The notes under the pieces were generated by a model that ran no database searches, was not told the DNA's origin, and worked only from the letters and a program-made list of their open reading frames with translations. From Candidatus Gastranaerophilales bacterium (GTDB taxonomy: Bacteria; Cyanobacteriota; Vampirovibrionia; Gastranaerophilales; Gastranaerophilaceae), in assembly GCA_944323625.1 (NCBI GenBank), contig CALUTD010000005.1, forward strand, positions 43,722 to 107,721: a stretch of 64,000 nt of DNA. The letters are read 5' to 3'. Of this stretch, positions 44,731 to 54,323 are shown piece after piece. Position 1 is the first letter of the stretch, and the number at the start of each line of letters is the position of its first letter. A program made the position numbers and the translations under genes.

Positions 44731-45465
44731 TTAATTTTCAGAAACAACTCTTGCAGGGTAACCTTTTTGTTTAAAAGTTAAGGCAAGAGCATCTGCTTTT
44801 TCTTTTTCAGAAAAAGAACCGACTTGAACTACATAATAATTATTGACCGATTTAACAAAAGGTAAAACTTCCAAATTTTCGCGAACAATATTATTTTGAG
44901 TTTCAACAGCTTCTTCTACTGTTGAAAATTTGCCTATAAATACTTTGCTGGGTGTATTCTTTTTTGGTTGAGTAATTACCCCTGAATCTTCAGCCGCACG
45001 TCTGAAATCCATTTTTAAATAATCAATTTTATCCTTTTTTTGTTCATTTTCTTTTTGAGCAACTGTTTCTTCTTGTGGAATATCTTCATCATAGTTTCGT
45101 TTTTTTGGTAATTCTATAATTTTTTTTATAATTCCTTTATCTGCTATTTCTTGTTCTTCTTCTTCGGGCGAGTATAGCTTTGGCACATTTGCACCGGCAG
45201 AAGGAAGTTCATCTTCTTCTTGAATCCATCTTAATCTTTCATCAATTGTTCTTTCTTCCTGATTTATATAACTGCCGGTTAAAGTTACGGGTTCTGAATT
45301 TCCTATGGCGACGTCAACATCAGGAGAGTAGACATCTACAAAATATGACATCCCAAATAATGTAACAGAGAATACTACTGCAAAAAGCAGTATATATTGA
45401 AGAATATTATTTTTTCTTTTATGTTTTTTTGTTTTTATTTGTTTTGTATGTGTTTGGTTTTGCAT
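44731..45465 (-). CDS. SPOR-domain membrane protein
   Basis: 244 residues: basic cytoplasmic start, one membrane helix (ILQYILLFAVVFSVTLFGM), a long disordered Glu/Pro-rich periplasmic linker, then a C-terminal SPOR domain (KVFIGKFSTVEEAVE, YYVVQVGSFSEKEKADALA, GYPARVVS). SPOR domains bind denuded peptidoglycan glycan strands, often at the division septum. The start overlaps the upstream DUF366 stop by one base. Confidence 0.88.
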   Translation of the reverse strand: MQNQTHTKQIKTKKHKRKNNILQYILLFAVVFSVTLFGMSYFVDVYSPDVDVAIGNSEPVTLTGSYINQEERTIDERLRWIQEEDELPSAGANVPKLYSPEEEEQEIADKGIIKKIIELPKKRNYDEDIPQEETVAQKENEQKKDKIDYLKMDFRRAAEDSGVITQPKKNTPSKVFIGKFSTVEEAVETQNNIVRENLEVLPFVKSVNNYYVVQVGSFSEKEKADALALTFKQKGYPARVVSEN

Positions 45466-46028
45466 TATATTACTCCTCTGACTTTTGTTGCCGCCAAAGA
45501 TATATCTTCTGTTTCTTCTTTATATTTGTTTAAGAGTTCAATGGCAAATTGTTTTATGTCGTTTATTTGTGCATCTTTTTTAAGGTCTGAAGCATTAACC
45601 GGAGCATCTGTCGAATCAATATTTAAGCCGAAGTGTATTAGTGTTGAAGTGATTGATTTTGTTGCAATCGATACTGATAATTTTTTGTTATCAATAAATA
45701 AATCATCACCTTTTCTTATAATATTAACAGAGGGACAATTCTTTTCTATTAACTCTTTGGTTATAGTTACAAGTAATCTTTGTTTATATACAGTTTCTTC
45801 AAGTGTGGAGTTAAAATTTTCTTCTATGAAACTAAGCATTTTTTTACTGTATATAGGCTCATTATTAATGACATCTTCAATATCTACCATGTGAGAAAGA
45901 TTGACTTCGCATTCTCCTATAAATGATACTATTGCATTTCCCATAATGTTAAAATTTTTGTAAATCCAATGCGGAGCAAGCTGTTCGCCTGTATATTTAA
46001 TTTCTCTCTCTATAAATAATGTTTTCAT
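45465..46028 (-). CDS. DUF366 family protein
   Basis: 187 residues. MKTLFIEREIKYTGEQLAP, HWIYKNFNIMGNAIVSFIG, MVDIEDV and IYSKKMLSFI are the conserved DUF366 blocks. Function unknown. It sits 10 bases after queC and overlaps the SPOR gene, so it may be linked to 7-deazaguanine or tRNA metabolism; this is context only. Confidence 0.82.
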   Translation of the reverse strand: MKTLFIEREIKYTGEQLAPHWIYKNFNIMGNAIVSFIGECEVNLSHMVDIEDVINNEPIYSKKMLSFIEENFNSTLEETVYKQRLLVTITKELIEKNCPSVNIIRKGDDLFIDNKKLSVSIATKSITSTLIHFGLNIDSTDAPVNASDLKKDAQINDIKQFAIELLNKYKEETEDISLAATKVRGVI

Positions 46029-46038
46029 GTTCCACCTG

Positions 46039-46722
46039 TTAAAATATTTTATCGATAATGTCCTGACGATTGTTATTTTGTAGTGCTCTTTTTAATCTGA
46101 GGCAAGATTCACATTCTCCGCAATTCTTGTCATTATTTAAGTAGCAGCTATGAAGAAGTTCAAATGGAATATCTAAGTCTATTCCCGTCTTTACAATTTC
46201 ATTTTTCGTCATATTTATTACGGGAGCAATAACTTCTACTTTTGTATTAACTGAATTTTTTATTGCTTCATTTTGTGCATTAACAAAATCTATTGTGTTA
46301 TCTTTAAAAGTTGCACCTTCTTCTTTGTTAGCACCCAACACAATATAATTATAGCACAGTGCTTCGGCATAACATGCTGCTATATTTACAAACAAACCGT
46401 TTCTGTTTGGAACCCATACTTCCAGGGCGCTTTTTTGGGTTTTAGTTTTATCATCAAGCTCATTAATATTAATTTGAGGAAGATTTTTATCCGAGGTTAA
46501 CGAGGAGCCCGATATATCTTTGAGCCAGTCAAGTTTTATAATTTTATGTCCTATATTGTAATATCTAGATATTTTTTCAGTCGCTTGAGCTTCTTTTTCA
46601 AAGGCTTTTTGTCCATAGTCAAAGGTAAGCGCCATAATATTGTCAAAATTTTGCTTTATTATTGCCAAACAAACTAAAGAATCCAGTCCGCCGGATAAAA
46701 GTATTATTGCGTTATTATTCAT
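46039..46722 (-). CDS. queC: 7-cyano-7-deazaguanine synthase QueC
   Basis: About 227 residues. PP-loop LLSGGLDSLVCL and zinc site CYLNNDKNCGECESC are diagnostic. It makes preQ0 from 7-carboxy-7-deazaguanine for queuosine. Start placed at ATG 46722 after GAGGATGAAG; ATG 46734 is in frame and also possible. The start overlaps the end of the HEAT gene. queD, queE and queF are not in the window. Confidence 0.93.
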   Translation of the reverse strand: MNNNAIILLSGGLDSLVCLAIIKQNFDNIMALTFDYGQKAFEKEAQATEKISRYYNIGHKIIKLDWLKDISGSSLTSDKNLPQININELDDKTKTQKSALEVWVPNRNGLFVNIAACYAEALCYNYIVLGANKEEGATFKDNTIDFVNAQNEAIKNSVNTKVEVIAPVINMTKNEIVKTGIDLDIPFELLHSCYLNNDKNCGECESCLRLKRALQNNNRQDIIDKIF

Positions 46723-47674
46723 CTTCATCCTCATTTTCCATCAAATCCTGTTTAAGATTTATGGCTTCTTCTCTTGCTCTTGAAGGAGTTTCAGGGGTGT
46801 TTATTAAAGAGTCTAGATATTCATCTCCTTTAATATTATAGAGTGCAATTACAGCATTTTGTACAACATCGCGGTTTGGGTCATTAAGCATTTCTTCAAT
46901 TAAAGAAACTGCTCTTTTGTCTTCGGAATTCATAAGCACTTCTATTGCATTTATTCTTATTTGGGGTGATTCATCCCTTAGTGATTTAACTACGGCATTA
47001 AAAACTCTTTCTCCTTTGAAATTGAGTTTATTTAATGCTTCAAGAGCTCTTTCCTTAAGGAAAGTAAATTTATCCAAAAGCCCTTTTTTACTTTCCAAAA
47101 TTGATACTAATGAATCAACGGCTTTAGAGTCGCCTATCATTCCGAGTGCACAAACCGCGGATTCTTTAACATAAACCGAGTGTTCTTCTTCATCTTCAAC
47201 TATATTCATAAGAGGTAGTACTGCGTACTTATCTCCGATTTTACCAAGTGCTTCGGCGCATGATAATTTAATCTTATAATTTTCATCTTTACTGTTCAGG
47301 CAATATAACAGAGGATATACGCATTGAGAATCCTTGGTATTGGCAAGTACTTTTGTTATGTTAATTCTTATTCTTGTAAGATTATCGACATCTGTAATTT
47401 TTTGTGCCATTTTATTTTTCATCAAAAGAGAATCAATTAAGACGGGAATACTTGTTTTACTTCTGAATTTATCTATTTTGTTGAGTAAAAACATCAAGAC
47501 TTCATAGCTGTCAGATACTTCAAAAAAATAATTATATATGAGTATTAAATCTTCATTAGGATACTCAGAGCACAATGAAACAATGCTCTCTATTACCTCC
47601 TTTGGATGTTCGGGGCTTAAGATACCGCATTTTTGCGCTAACTTTTCAAAGGGTAATTTATCGTTCTCTTTCAT
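46715..47674 (-). CDS. HEAT-repeat protein
   Basis: 319 residues, entirely helical repeats from about residue 85: CVYPLLYCLNSKDENYKIKL, CAEALGKIGDKYAVLPLM, AVCALGMIGDSKAVDSLV, RINAIEVLMNSEDKRAVSLI, VVQNAVIALYNIKGDEYLDS. The pattern is that of PBS-lyase-type HEAT repeats common in Cyanobacteria and relatives. Acidic C-terminus. Scaffold role likely; partner unknown. Co-transcribed with queC. Confidence 0.85.
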   Translation of the reverse strand: MKENDKLPFEKLAQKCGILSPEHPKEVIESIVSLCSEYPNEDLILIYNYFFEVSDSYEVLMFLLNKIDKFRSKTSIPVLIDSLLMKNKMAQKITDVDNLTRIRINITKVLANTKDSQCVYPLLYCLNSKDENYKIKLSCAEALGKIGDKYAVLPLMNIVEDEEEHSVYVKESAVCALGMIGDSKAVDSLVSILESKKGLLDKFTFLKERALEALNKLNFKGERVFNAVVKSLRDESPQIRINAIEVLMNSEDKRAVSLIEEMLNDPNRDVVQNAVIALYNIKGDEYLDSLINTPETPSRAREEAINLKQDLMENEDEDE

Positions 47675-47734
47675 AGCTCACATGTACTAATACTTAATTA
47701 CAGAATATATAAAAAAAAGAACTATATCAACCTT

Positions 47735-48322
47735 TTAGCCGAAATCTGCAACATCTGATAACATTTCTAAATCTTTTTCTTTTATTGCTTTTTCTATAAG
47801 TTTGTTTATATCAAATGAAAATTTCATTTTCTCTAATTTTTTTGGAAGTTTTATTTCAGATGTTTTGTGTAAATCTACAAATCCGTTATTCAATTCTAAA
47901 AATTCTGAATATAAAGAAAGAATATTTTTCCAATTTTCGGGAATTACATACTTTTTGCCCGTATAATATAGCATATCTCTTTCAAAAGATTCAAAATAAT
48001 TTTGCATAAAACTGACTTGAAGCATATAATCATAATCATCTTTTTGTTCATCTGTCAAATTTAAGAGCGAATTTCCTTCTATTTCTTTAGGAGAATCAAT
48101 ATTTTCATTATACAAATAATATGCCCACAAAAGACATCCAGCGTAGAAAGAGATATTATTTTTCATATATTTTTCTATTTTATTTGCATAAAGTTTAAAG
48201 CGTGCACGTTTTTGGTGGATTGTTCTGAATGACATCATTTGTGAATAGACTTCATTCACGTAACTGTTAAAATCAACTGTTAATTCACCTATACCGGGGT
48301 CAAATTTTACTGTATTTGTCAT
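47735..48322 (-). CDS. Hypothetical helical protein
   Basis: 195 residues, no signal peptide. Aromatic-rich helices (ISFYAGCLLWAYYLYNE, MQNYFESFERDMLYY) and a Lys-rich end. No family recognised. Its ATG overlaps the hisF stop by one base, so it is translated with hisF. Confidence 0.65.
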   Translation of the reverse strand: MTNTVKFDPGIGELTVDFNSYVNEVYSQMMSFRTIHQKRARFKLYANKIEKYMKNNISFYAGCLLWAYYLYNENIDSPKEIEGNSLLNLTDEQKDDYDYMLQVSFMQNYFESFERDMLYYTGKKYVIPENWKNILSLYSEFLELNNGFVDLHKTSEIKLPKKLEKMKFSFDINKLIEKAIKEKDLEMLSDVADFG

Positions 48323-49080
48323 TATAATCTTACCTCAATATTCTTTTTTACAAGTTCTTTTTTCAGGTTTGGAACACTTAATGTGTCAAAGTGGAAAATA
48401 GAAGCAGCAAGAGCGGCATCCGCAAAACCATACTCAAAAATATCGCTAAAGTGGTTAGGGTCAGGTCCGGCACCTCCCGAAGCAATAACCGGAATATCTG
48501 AATTTAAAGATACAAGTTTTGTCATTTCTATATCAAAACCGTTTTGAGTTCCATCTGCATCCATTGAAGTTAAAAGAATTTCACCGGCACCTCTTTTTTG
48601 AACTTCTTTAACCCAATCAATTAATTTTATTCCGGTATTTAAAGTTCCTGCATTTATGTGTACATAAAAATCTCCGTCAGTTCGCTTTGCATCTATTGCA
48701 ACTACAATACATTGGGAGCCGAAATAAGATGAAGCTTTGCTAATTAAATCGGGATTTTTAACTGCTGCAGAGTTTATGCCGACCTTATCCGCCCCCGCAA
48801 GCAGCATTGTTTTGATATCTTCTACAGTTTTTATACCTCCGCCTACCGTGAAAGGAATAAAAACCTGTGAAGCAACTTTTTTTACCATTTCTTCGGTTGT
48901 TTTTCTGCCTTCATTAGTTGCCGTTATATCTAAAAATACCAGTTCATCCGCACCATCTTCAGAATACTTTTTTGCTAATTCCACGGGATTACCGGCATAG
49001 CGTAAATTTTCAAAATTTACACCTTTTACGGTTTGGCCGTCTTTAACGTCTAAACAAGGTATTATTCTCTTCGCCGGCAT
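48322..49080 (-). CDS. hisF: Imidazole glycerol phosphate synthase cyclase subunit HisF
   Basis: 252 residues, the usual length. [16 protein letters not shown] (catalytic Asp 11), [27 protein letters not shown] (catalytic Asp about 130), [13 protein letters not shown] and ASGGAG are all present. It makes IGP and AICAR in histidine synthesis. hisH is not adjacent. One base separates it from pheS. Confidence 0.95.
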   Translation of the reverse strand: MPAKRIIPCLDVKDGQTVKGVNFENLRYAGNPVELAKKYSEDGADELVFLDITATNEGRKTTEEMVKKVASQVFIPFTVGGGIKTVEDIKTMLLAGADKVGINSAAVKNPDLISKASSYFGSQCIVVAIDAKRTDGDFYVHINAGTLNTGIKLIDWVKEVQKRGAGEILLTSMDADGTQNGFDIEMTKLVSLNSDIPVIASGGAGPDPNHFSDIFEYGFADAALAASIFHFDTLSVPNLKKELVKKNIEVRL

Positions 49081-49081
49081 A

Positions 49082-50116
49082 TCAGAACTGCTTTAAAAAT
49101 CTTACATCATTATTAAAGAACAATCTTATATCATTTATTGCATATTTGAGCATTGCAAGTCTTTCAACACCCATTCCGAATGCAAACCCTGTATATATTT
49201 CAGGATCTATTCCGACATTCTTTAATACATTAACATGCACCATACCTGAGCCCAAAATCTCGAGCCAGCCAGTTCCCGAACATATTTTACATCCTTTTCC
49301 ACCGCACATTATGCATTGAACATCAACCTCCGCACTTGGTTCAGTAAACGGGAAGTAGCTTGCTCTGAATCTTGTGGGGCGGGAAGCGCCAAAATATATT
49401 CTTATAAATTCGTTTAAAATTCCTTTTAAATCCGAAAAAGTGATATCTTTATCAACCAATAAACCTTCTATTTGGTGAAATAAATTGTTTTTTCTTGCAC
49501 TAACGGATTCACATCTGTATACTCTGCCGGGAGATATTACTCTGACAGGAGGATTTTGGTTTAACATTTGTCTTATCTGAGCACCTGATGTTTGGCTTCT
49601 TAATATTACATTAGGGGCTACTTTTGTGTAGAACGTATCTTGCATATCTTTAGCGGGATGATTCGGAGGAAAGTTTAACATGTCAAAATTTATATATTCA
49701 GTTTCAACTTCCGGGCTATACTCTGAAGGCATAACAGAAAACCCTAATCCTTGAAATATCTCTGTAATTTCATTTATAGTTTGAGTCAATGGATGAACTT
49801 TGCCTTGCGGTCTAAAATCTGAAGGCAAAGAAATATCTATTTTTTCAGTTATAAGTTTTTTATTTAGTTCGATTCTGTATAATTCAGAATTTCTTTCTTC
49901 TATGAGTTTATTAAGCTCATTAGATACATTATTTGCAAAAGAACCTACTACTCTCTTATCCTCATCCGATAAATCTTTTAAATTCTTTTTTATGGAGTTT
50001 AGTTCACCTTTTCTGCTTAAATATTTAAGTTTAACGTTTTCTAAATCCTGAATACTTTCTGATTTGTTTATTTCTTCCGTTGCATTTTTTAGTATATGTT
50101 CTAATTTTTCTTTCAT
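49082..50116 (-). CDS. pheS: Phenylalanine--tRNA ligase alpha subunit PheS
   Basis: 344 residues. N-terminal coiled coil, then class II motifs: [48 protein letters not shown] and [14 protein letters not shown] CxxC...CKIC zinc-like site ([16 protein letters not shown]) sits before motif 3, as in many bacterial PheS. pheT is not adjacent. Confidence 0.95.
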   Translation of the reverse strand: MKEKLEHILKNATEEINKSESIQDLENVKLKYLSRKGELNSIKKNLKDLSDEDKRVVGSFANNVSNELNKLIEERNSELYRIELNKKLITEKIDISLPSDFRPQGKVHPLTQTINEITEIFQGLGFSVMPSEYSPEVETEYINFDMLNFPPNHPAKDMQDTFYTKVAPNVILRSQTSGAQIRQMLNQNPPVRVISPGRVYRCESVSARKNNLFHQIEGLLVDKDITFSDLKGILNEFIRIYFGASRPTRFRASYFPFTEPSAEVDVQCIMCGGKGCKICSGTGWLEILGSGMVHVNVLKNVGIDPEIYTGFAFGMGVERLAMLKYAINDIRLFFNNDVRFLKQF

Positions 50117-50228
50117 ATTGGTCCTTTTATAATTGTATTTTCATGTTAATTTATTTGTTTCTTACGAATAAAATCATAATAAAACAGGAAAATAAAATCA
50201 AGTTTTATCAGATTTTGCAAATATTTAT

Positions 50229-50627
50229 TGTATATGTTACGTAATTCAATGACAAAAATTGTTTTTTTTACATTAAAATCCTTATACTGTCATCCTGAAA
50301 AGTCTAAAAATCAAGCAATTTATTGCGTAGATTTTGACTTGTTCAGGATCTTACCAATAGGGAAATTATATTTATTCTAATAAATTAAATTAAAAATAAA
50401 ATTTTCCGCTCGATATTTTTTTCCAATAATGCTAATTTCAACTTAAGGCTACGTAACTCACGGGCTAACGCCCGTTCAGACAGTACTTCGCCTTTATGTT
50501 GTTTCAATAAGCATTATTGAGGAAAAGAAATATATGCTGTCAAATTTTATTTTTTAATTTAATTTATAATATGTATTTTCGACATATTAGAACTTTATTT
50601 TTGTCATCGAATTACGTAACATATACA
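50229..50627. mobile_element. Non-coding foldback (MITE-like) element with 31-base terminal inverted repeats
   Basis: Left end TGTATATGTTACGTAATTC and on to 50259 is matched by the reverse complement of 50597-50627 with one mismatch. The inverted symmetry continues inward (AATAAATTAAATTAAAAATA near 50380 against 50555-50575; AATAATGCT near 50427 against AGCATTATT near 50510), so about 400 bases could fold into one long hairpin with a ACGGGCTAACGCCCGT tip at 50460-50475. A GTCATCCTGAA...TTCAGGATC palindrome is nested in the left arm. No ORF. No clear target duplication. Confidence 0.8.
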
Positions 50628-50640
50628 TCTATGACCTTAT

Positions 50641-51477
50641 TTATATATTCCCGATTCTGTTTTTAATTATATAATTAATAAAGCACTTAGGCATTTTGGA
50701 TATAATTTCCGCAAAAAATGCTTGAGCTCCGACTGTATAAACAGGTTTAGGATTTTTTGAATTTATAATTTTAAGGATTGTTTCAACGACTTTTTTAACA
50801 TCAATACCTGAATCATTGTTTTTTAATGCATTTTTTTCGAGATATAGCAGTTCTTTTGTATATTTTTCTTTTGCGGTTTCATTATACTCTTCAAAATTGT
50901 TTCTTGCCCTTTTTACGGATTTATTCCAAATTGGTGTTTTTATAACGGCAGGTCTTACGGAAATAACTTTAATATTAGATTTATTTTCAATTCCGAAACT
51001 GTTGAATAAAATATCTAATGCACTTTTTGAAGCACAATAAGGAGCAACGAACGGGAAGATACCTGTTGCGGCCATTGAACTTATGTTAATAATTTTTGCA
51101 TTATCAAGCAATGGCAAAAACTTTTGCATAACATTTATAGCCCCAAAGGTATTTACATCAAATTGTTCTTTTAGTTGTTGAACGGTTAAACATTCAATCG
51201 GACCGGCAACTGCTATACCCGCATTATTAATTAAAACATCTATTTTTTCAGTATTTTTATAAACAAACCAAAAGGCCTTATCAACACTGGACTCCGATGT
51301 AATATCAACATATACGCCTGTTATATTTGAGTTTAAGTTTTCAAGCTCGGTTTTATCGATTTTTTTTCTGATTCCCGCAAAGACTCTATATCCTTTTTTT
51401 GCAAGAGTTAGCGCAGTTTCTCTTCCGATACCTGACGATGCACCTGTTATAAAAATTACTTTTCGATGTTTTTCCAT
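50641..51477 (-). CDS. Short-chain dehydrogenase/reductase
   Basis: 278 residues from ATG 51477; a TTG at 51516 is in frame but would add 13 non-family residues. Classical SDR: FITGASSGIGRETAL (TGxxxGxG), NNAGIAVAG, ISSMAATG and YCASKSALDIL (YxxxK). NAD(P)-dependent oxidoreduction of an unknown alcohol or ketone. Divergent from the YraN gene. Confidence 0.88.
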   Translation of the reverse strand: MEKHRKVIFITGASSGIGRETALTLAKKGYRVFAGIRKKIDKTELENLNSNITGVYVDITSESSVDKAFWFVYKNTEKIDVLINNAGIAVAGPIECLTVQQLKEQFDVNTFGAINVMQKFLPLLDNAKIINISSMAATGIFPFVAPYCASKSALDILFNSFGIENKSNIKVISVRPAVIKTPIWNKSVKRARNNFEEYNETAKEKYTKELLYLEKNALKNNDSGIDVKKVVETILKIINSKNPKPVYTVGAQAFFAEIISKMPKCFINYIIKNRIGNI

Positions 51478-51519
51478 AGCATTTATTTTTTTATCACAAA
51501 ATTTTGATATAATCAAATC

Positions 51520-51885
51520 ATGGTTTTAAAAAATAATTATGTAACAGGTAAATATGGTGAAGAACTTGCCAAAAAATATCTTATATCAAAAGGATATAAG
51601 ATTATTGAAATTAATTGGCATTATTCTAAAAATGCAGAAATAGATATTATTGCAAAAGAAAAAGATACTTTAGTTTTTGTCGAAGTAAAAACTAGAAAAA
51701 CATTGAACTATGGCCATCCGTTTGAATCAATTACAGAGTCAAAAATTCAAAAAATTCACAGTGCAATTCTTGCCTACATTGCAGCTTCAAATAAAAAATA
51801 TAAATCCTACAGATTTGACGGGATTGCAATTATAGGGCTTGAAAATCCTAAAATCGAACATTTAAAAAATTTGGGTCAATATTAA
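51520..51885 (+). CDS. YraN family protein (UPF0102)
   Basis: 121 residues. GKYGEELAKKYLISKGYKII, NAEIDIIAKEKDTLVFVEVKTR: the restriction-endonuclease-like fold with E...D...ExK residues. Function uncertain (putative nuclease). Overlaps the convergent surE 3' end by four bases. Confidence 0.9.
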   Translation: MVLKNNYVTGKYGEELAKKYLISKGYKIIEINWHYSKNAEIDIIAKEKDTLVFVEVKTRKTLNYGHPFESITESKIQKIHSAILAYIAASNKKYKSYRFDGIAIIGLENPKIEHLKNLGQY

Positions 51886-52673
51886 GACCAGTTGCAAATA
51901 TTGTCGGAACAAAGTACCTTTTCAAGCGTCGGAATTACATTATCCAGTGTCATTTCAAAAGTAATCGGTGTAATTGATACTTTATTCCATCTTAAAGCGT
52001 TAATATCGGAATCGTCATTTTCGCACTGTCTTATTAACTCACCGGCCATCCAGTAATATACTTTACCCCTGGGGTCTATACGTTTATCATATTCATCGGT
52101 AAACATTTTACCGCCGAGTCTTGTTATTGCAACGCCTGCTAAATCTTCGGGCATTAATCCCGGAACATTTATATTTAAAATTGATTTTTTAGGGAAATTA
52201 AACTCTTTAATTTTATGCACAAATTTTGCCATAAACATTGCTACGTTTTTAAATAAAACCGGGTCTGATGACATACTCGCCAAAGATACGGCAATACTCG
52301 GTATACCCATCATTGCGCCTTCCATAGCACAGCTTACCGTACCTGAGTATAAAATATCAGTTCCCAAATTGGGGCCGTGGTTTATACCTGATATAATTAA
52401 ATCGGGTTTTTCTTCGGGAGTTAATATGGCATTTATTCCTATTTTTACACAATCACCGGGGGTTCCGCTTGTTATCCATATTCTTTTTGCACCGAATTTA
52501 GAATCCAATTCTTCTACCCTTATAGGTGTGTGAAGTGTAAGAGAATGACCGGCTGCACTTCTTTCTCTGTCGGGAGCTATTACATATACTTCATGCTCTT
52601 TACTGAGTTCAAGTGTAAGTGCTTTAATACCTTCTGCCATTATTCCGTCATCATTTGAAAGTAATATCTTCAT
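51882..52673 (-). CDS. surE: 5'/3'-nucleotidase SurE
   Basis: 263 residues. LLSNDDGIMAEGIKAL (metal-binding DD), APDRERSAAGHSLT, TPGDCV and SGINHGPNLGTDILYSGTV are the SurE signatures. Survival phosphatase acting on nucleoside monophosphates. Follows aroB by about 60 bases. Confidence 0.95.
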   Translation of the reverse strand: MKILLSNDDGIMAEGIKALTLELSKEHEVYVIAPDRERSAAGHSLTLHTPIRVEELDSKFGAKRIWITSGTPGDCVKIGINAILTPEEKPDLIISGINHGPNLGTDILYSGTVSCAMEGAMMGIPSIAVSLASMSSDPVLFKNVAMFMAKFVHKIKEFNFPKKSILNINVPGLMPEDLAGVAITRLGGKMFTDEYDKRIDPRGKVYYWMAGELIRQCENDDSDINALRWNKVSITPITFEMTLDNVIPTLEKVLCSDNICNWS

Positions 52674-52732
52674 ATAAACCCCTTTATTTCTCTGTTTACA
52701 TTATACCATTTTGATGTTTATGTGTATATTTA

Positions 52733-53818
52733 TTAAATACCCTGTAATATTGTTTTTTTATCAATATTATTTTTTATTGTCACTTCTTTTGGGGCTATAG
52801 GTATTACAAAGTTTATTTTTTTATCCGAAACTTTTTTGTCTGACAGCATTGATTCATAAAACTCTTCATGATTAAATTCATCTTTTAAATTAATCATTAA
52901 TTCATAGTCTTTTAGTAAATTTGTTGCTGTATGATAATATTCTTCCTGAATGCAATTGATTTCAAGAGAAAGGTCAAAAATAAGCTTCATGCCCATTGAT
53001 ACGGCTTCGCCGTGTGTGTATTTATCATAACCTGTTAATTTTTCTATAGCATGCGCGTATGTATGCCCGAAATTTAATATTGCTCTTAAGCCTTTTTCTT
53101 TTTCATCTTTATTTACAATACTGCTTTTTAATTTGCAGCATATATTGATTAGCTTTTTCAGAACTTCAGGATTTTTATTGTAAATTTCCGTTCTGTTACT
53201 TTGAAGAAACTCAAGAAAATTAAAATGTTTTTCGCATTTACATGATTTTTCAATAAACGAATATTTTAAAACTTCACTTAACCCGGTTTTAAATTGTCTT
53301 ATATCAAGAGTCTTTAGAGTGTTAATATCAGAAAGTACAAGTTTAGGCTGGTAAAAGCTTCCAATAAGGTTTTTACCTAAAAAGTGGTTTACCGCAACTT
53401 TTCCTCCTACGGATGAATCCACCTGGGCCAATAGTGTTGTGGGAATTTGTACGTAATCTATTCCTCTTTGATATATTGAAGCCGCAAAGCCTGCAATATC
53501 GCCTATTACTCCGCCGCCAAGAGCTATTATTGCATCTTTTCTTTCAAGTTTTACTTCAAGAGCTCTATCTAAAATTCTGTTTAAAGTATCCATGTTTTTA
53601 TATATCTCACCGTCAGGTAAAATAATAAATTTTGAGTTGTTGCTCTTTAATTTTTCACCGTATATTGAGTATACTGTTTCATTTGTAACTACTAAATAGT
53701 TGTTTGCCTTTGTGTATTGTTCAATGTAATCATAAGCATTTTCAAGTAAATTTTCGCCTATAAAAATAGGGTATGAGGACTCTTTTGTTGCATTAATTTT
53801 TACTTCTAATTTATTCAT
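52733..53818 (-). CDS. aroB: 3-dehydroquinate synthase AroB
   Basis: 361 residues. LPDGEIYKNMDTL, ALGGGVIGDIAGFAAS, YVQIPTTLLAQVDSSVGGK, NFGHTYAHAIE and HGEAVSMGM carry NAD- and zinc-binding residues. Converts DAHP to dehydroquinate. Its start overlaps aroK by eight bases; operon aroC-aroK-aroB. Confidence 0.95.
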   Translation of the reverse strand: MNKLEVKINATKESSYPIFIGENLLENAYDYIEQYTKANNYLVVTNETVYSIYGEKLKSNNSKFIILPDGEIYKNMDTLNRILDRALEVKLERKDAIIALGGGVIGDIAGFAASIYQRGIDYVQIPTTLLAQVDSSVGGKVAVNHFLGKNLIGSFYQPKLVLSDINTLKTLDIRQFKTGLSEVLKYSFIEKSCKCEKHFNFLEFLQSNRTEIYNKNPEVLKKLINICCKLKSSIVNKDEKEKGLRAILNFGHTYAHAIEKLTGYDKYTHGEAVSMGMKLIFDLSLEINCIQEEYYHTATNLLKDYELMINLKDEFNHEEFYESMLSDKKVSDKKINFVIPIAPKEVTIKNNIDKKTILQGI

Positions 53819-54320
53819 GTATTCCTAATTTTTCCGTTATTTCTTTTACTATTTCTTCTTGAGTTTTATTATTTGTATCTATTATGTATTTTGCTTTTTT
53901 GTATTTGTCTTCTCTTTGCTTGAGTAAATCAAAAATTTTCTTTTCCATATCAACGTTATTTAACAATGGTCTTTCTTTGTTATTTTTTATTCTGTTATAT
54001 AATACTTCTGCCCTGGCATACAAATATATTGTAACAGATTTTCTTAAAAGAACATCTGAATTATCAGTATTTTTTATTATTCCTCCGCCGGTTGATATTA
54101 TGTTATTGTCCGAATTTAATATTTTTTTTAAGACTTCCGATTCAATTTTCCTGAAATATTCTTCTCCCTCACATTCAAATATTTCATTTATTGAACGATT
54201 TTCAAGTTTTACTATTTCTTCATCGGTATCATAAAAAGAAAACCCGCGTAAAGAATCGCACAAATGTTTCCCTATTGTAGTTTTTCCTGAGCCCATCATA
54301 CCGATTAAAGCTATATTCAT
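53811..54320 (-). CDS. aroK: Shikimate kinase AroK
   Basis: 169 residues. Walker A GMMGSGKTTIGKHL, DTDEEIV, FRKIESEVL and STGGGII match shikimate kinase. Lies between aroC (three bases) and aroB (overlap). Confidence 0.94.
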   Translation of the reverse strand: MNIALIGMMGSGKTTIGKHLCDSLRGFSFYDTDEEIVKLENRSINEIFECEGEEYFRKIESEVLKKILNSDNNIISTGGGIIKNTDNSDVLLRKSVTIYLYARAEVLYNRIKNNKERPLLNNVDMEKKIFDLLKQREDKYKKAKYIIDTNNKTQEEIVKEITEKLGIHE

Positions 54321-54323
54321 AAA

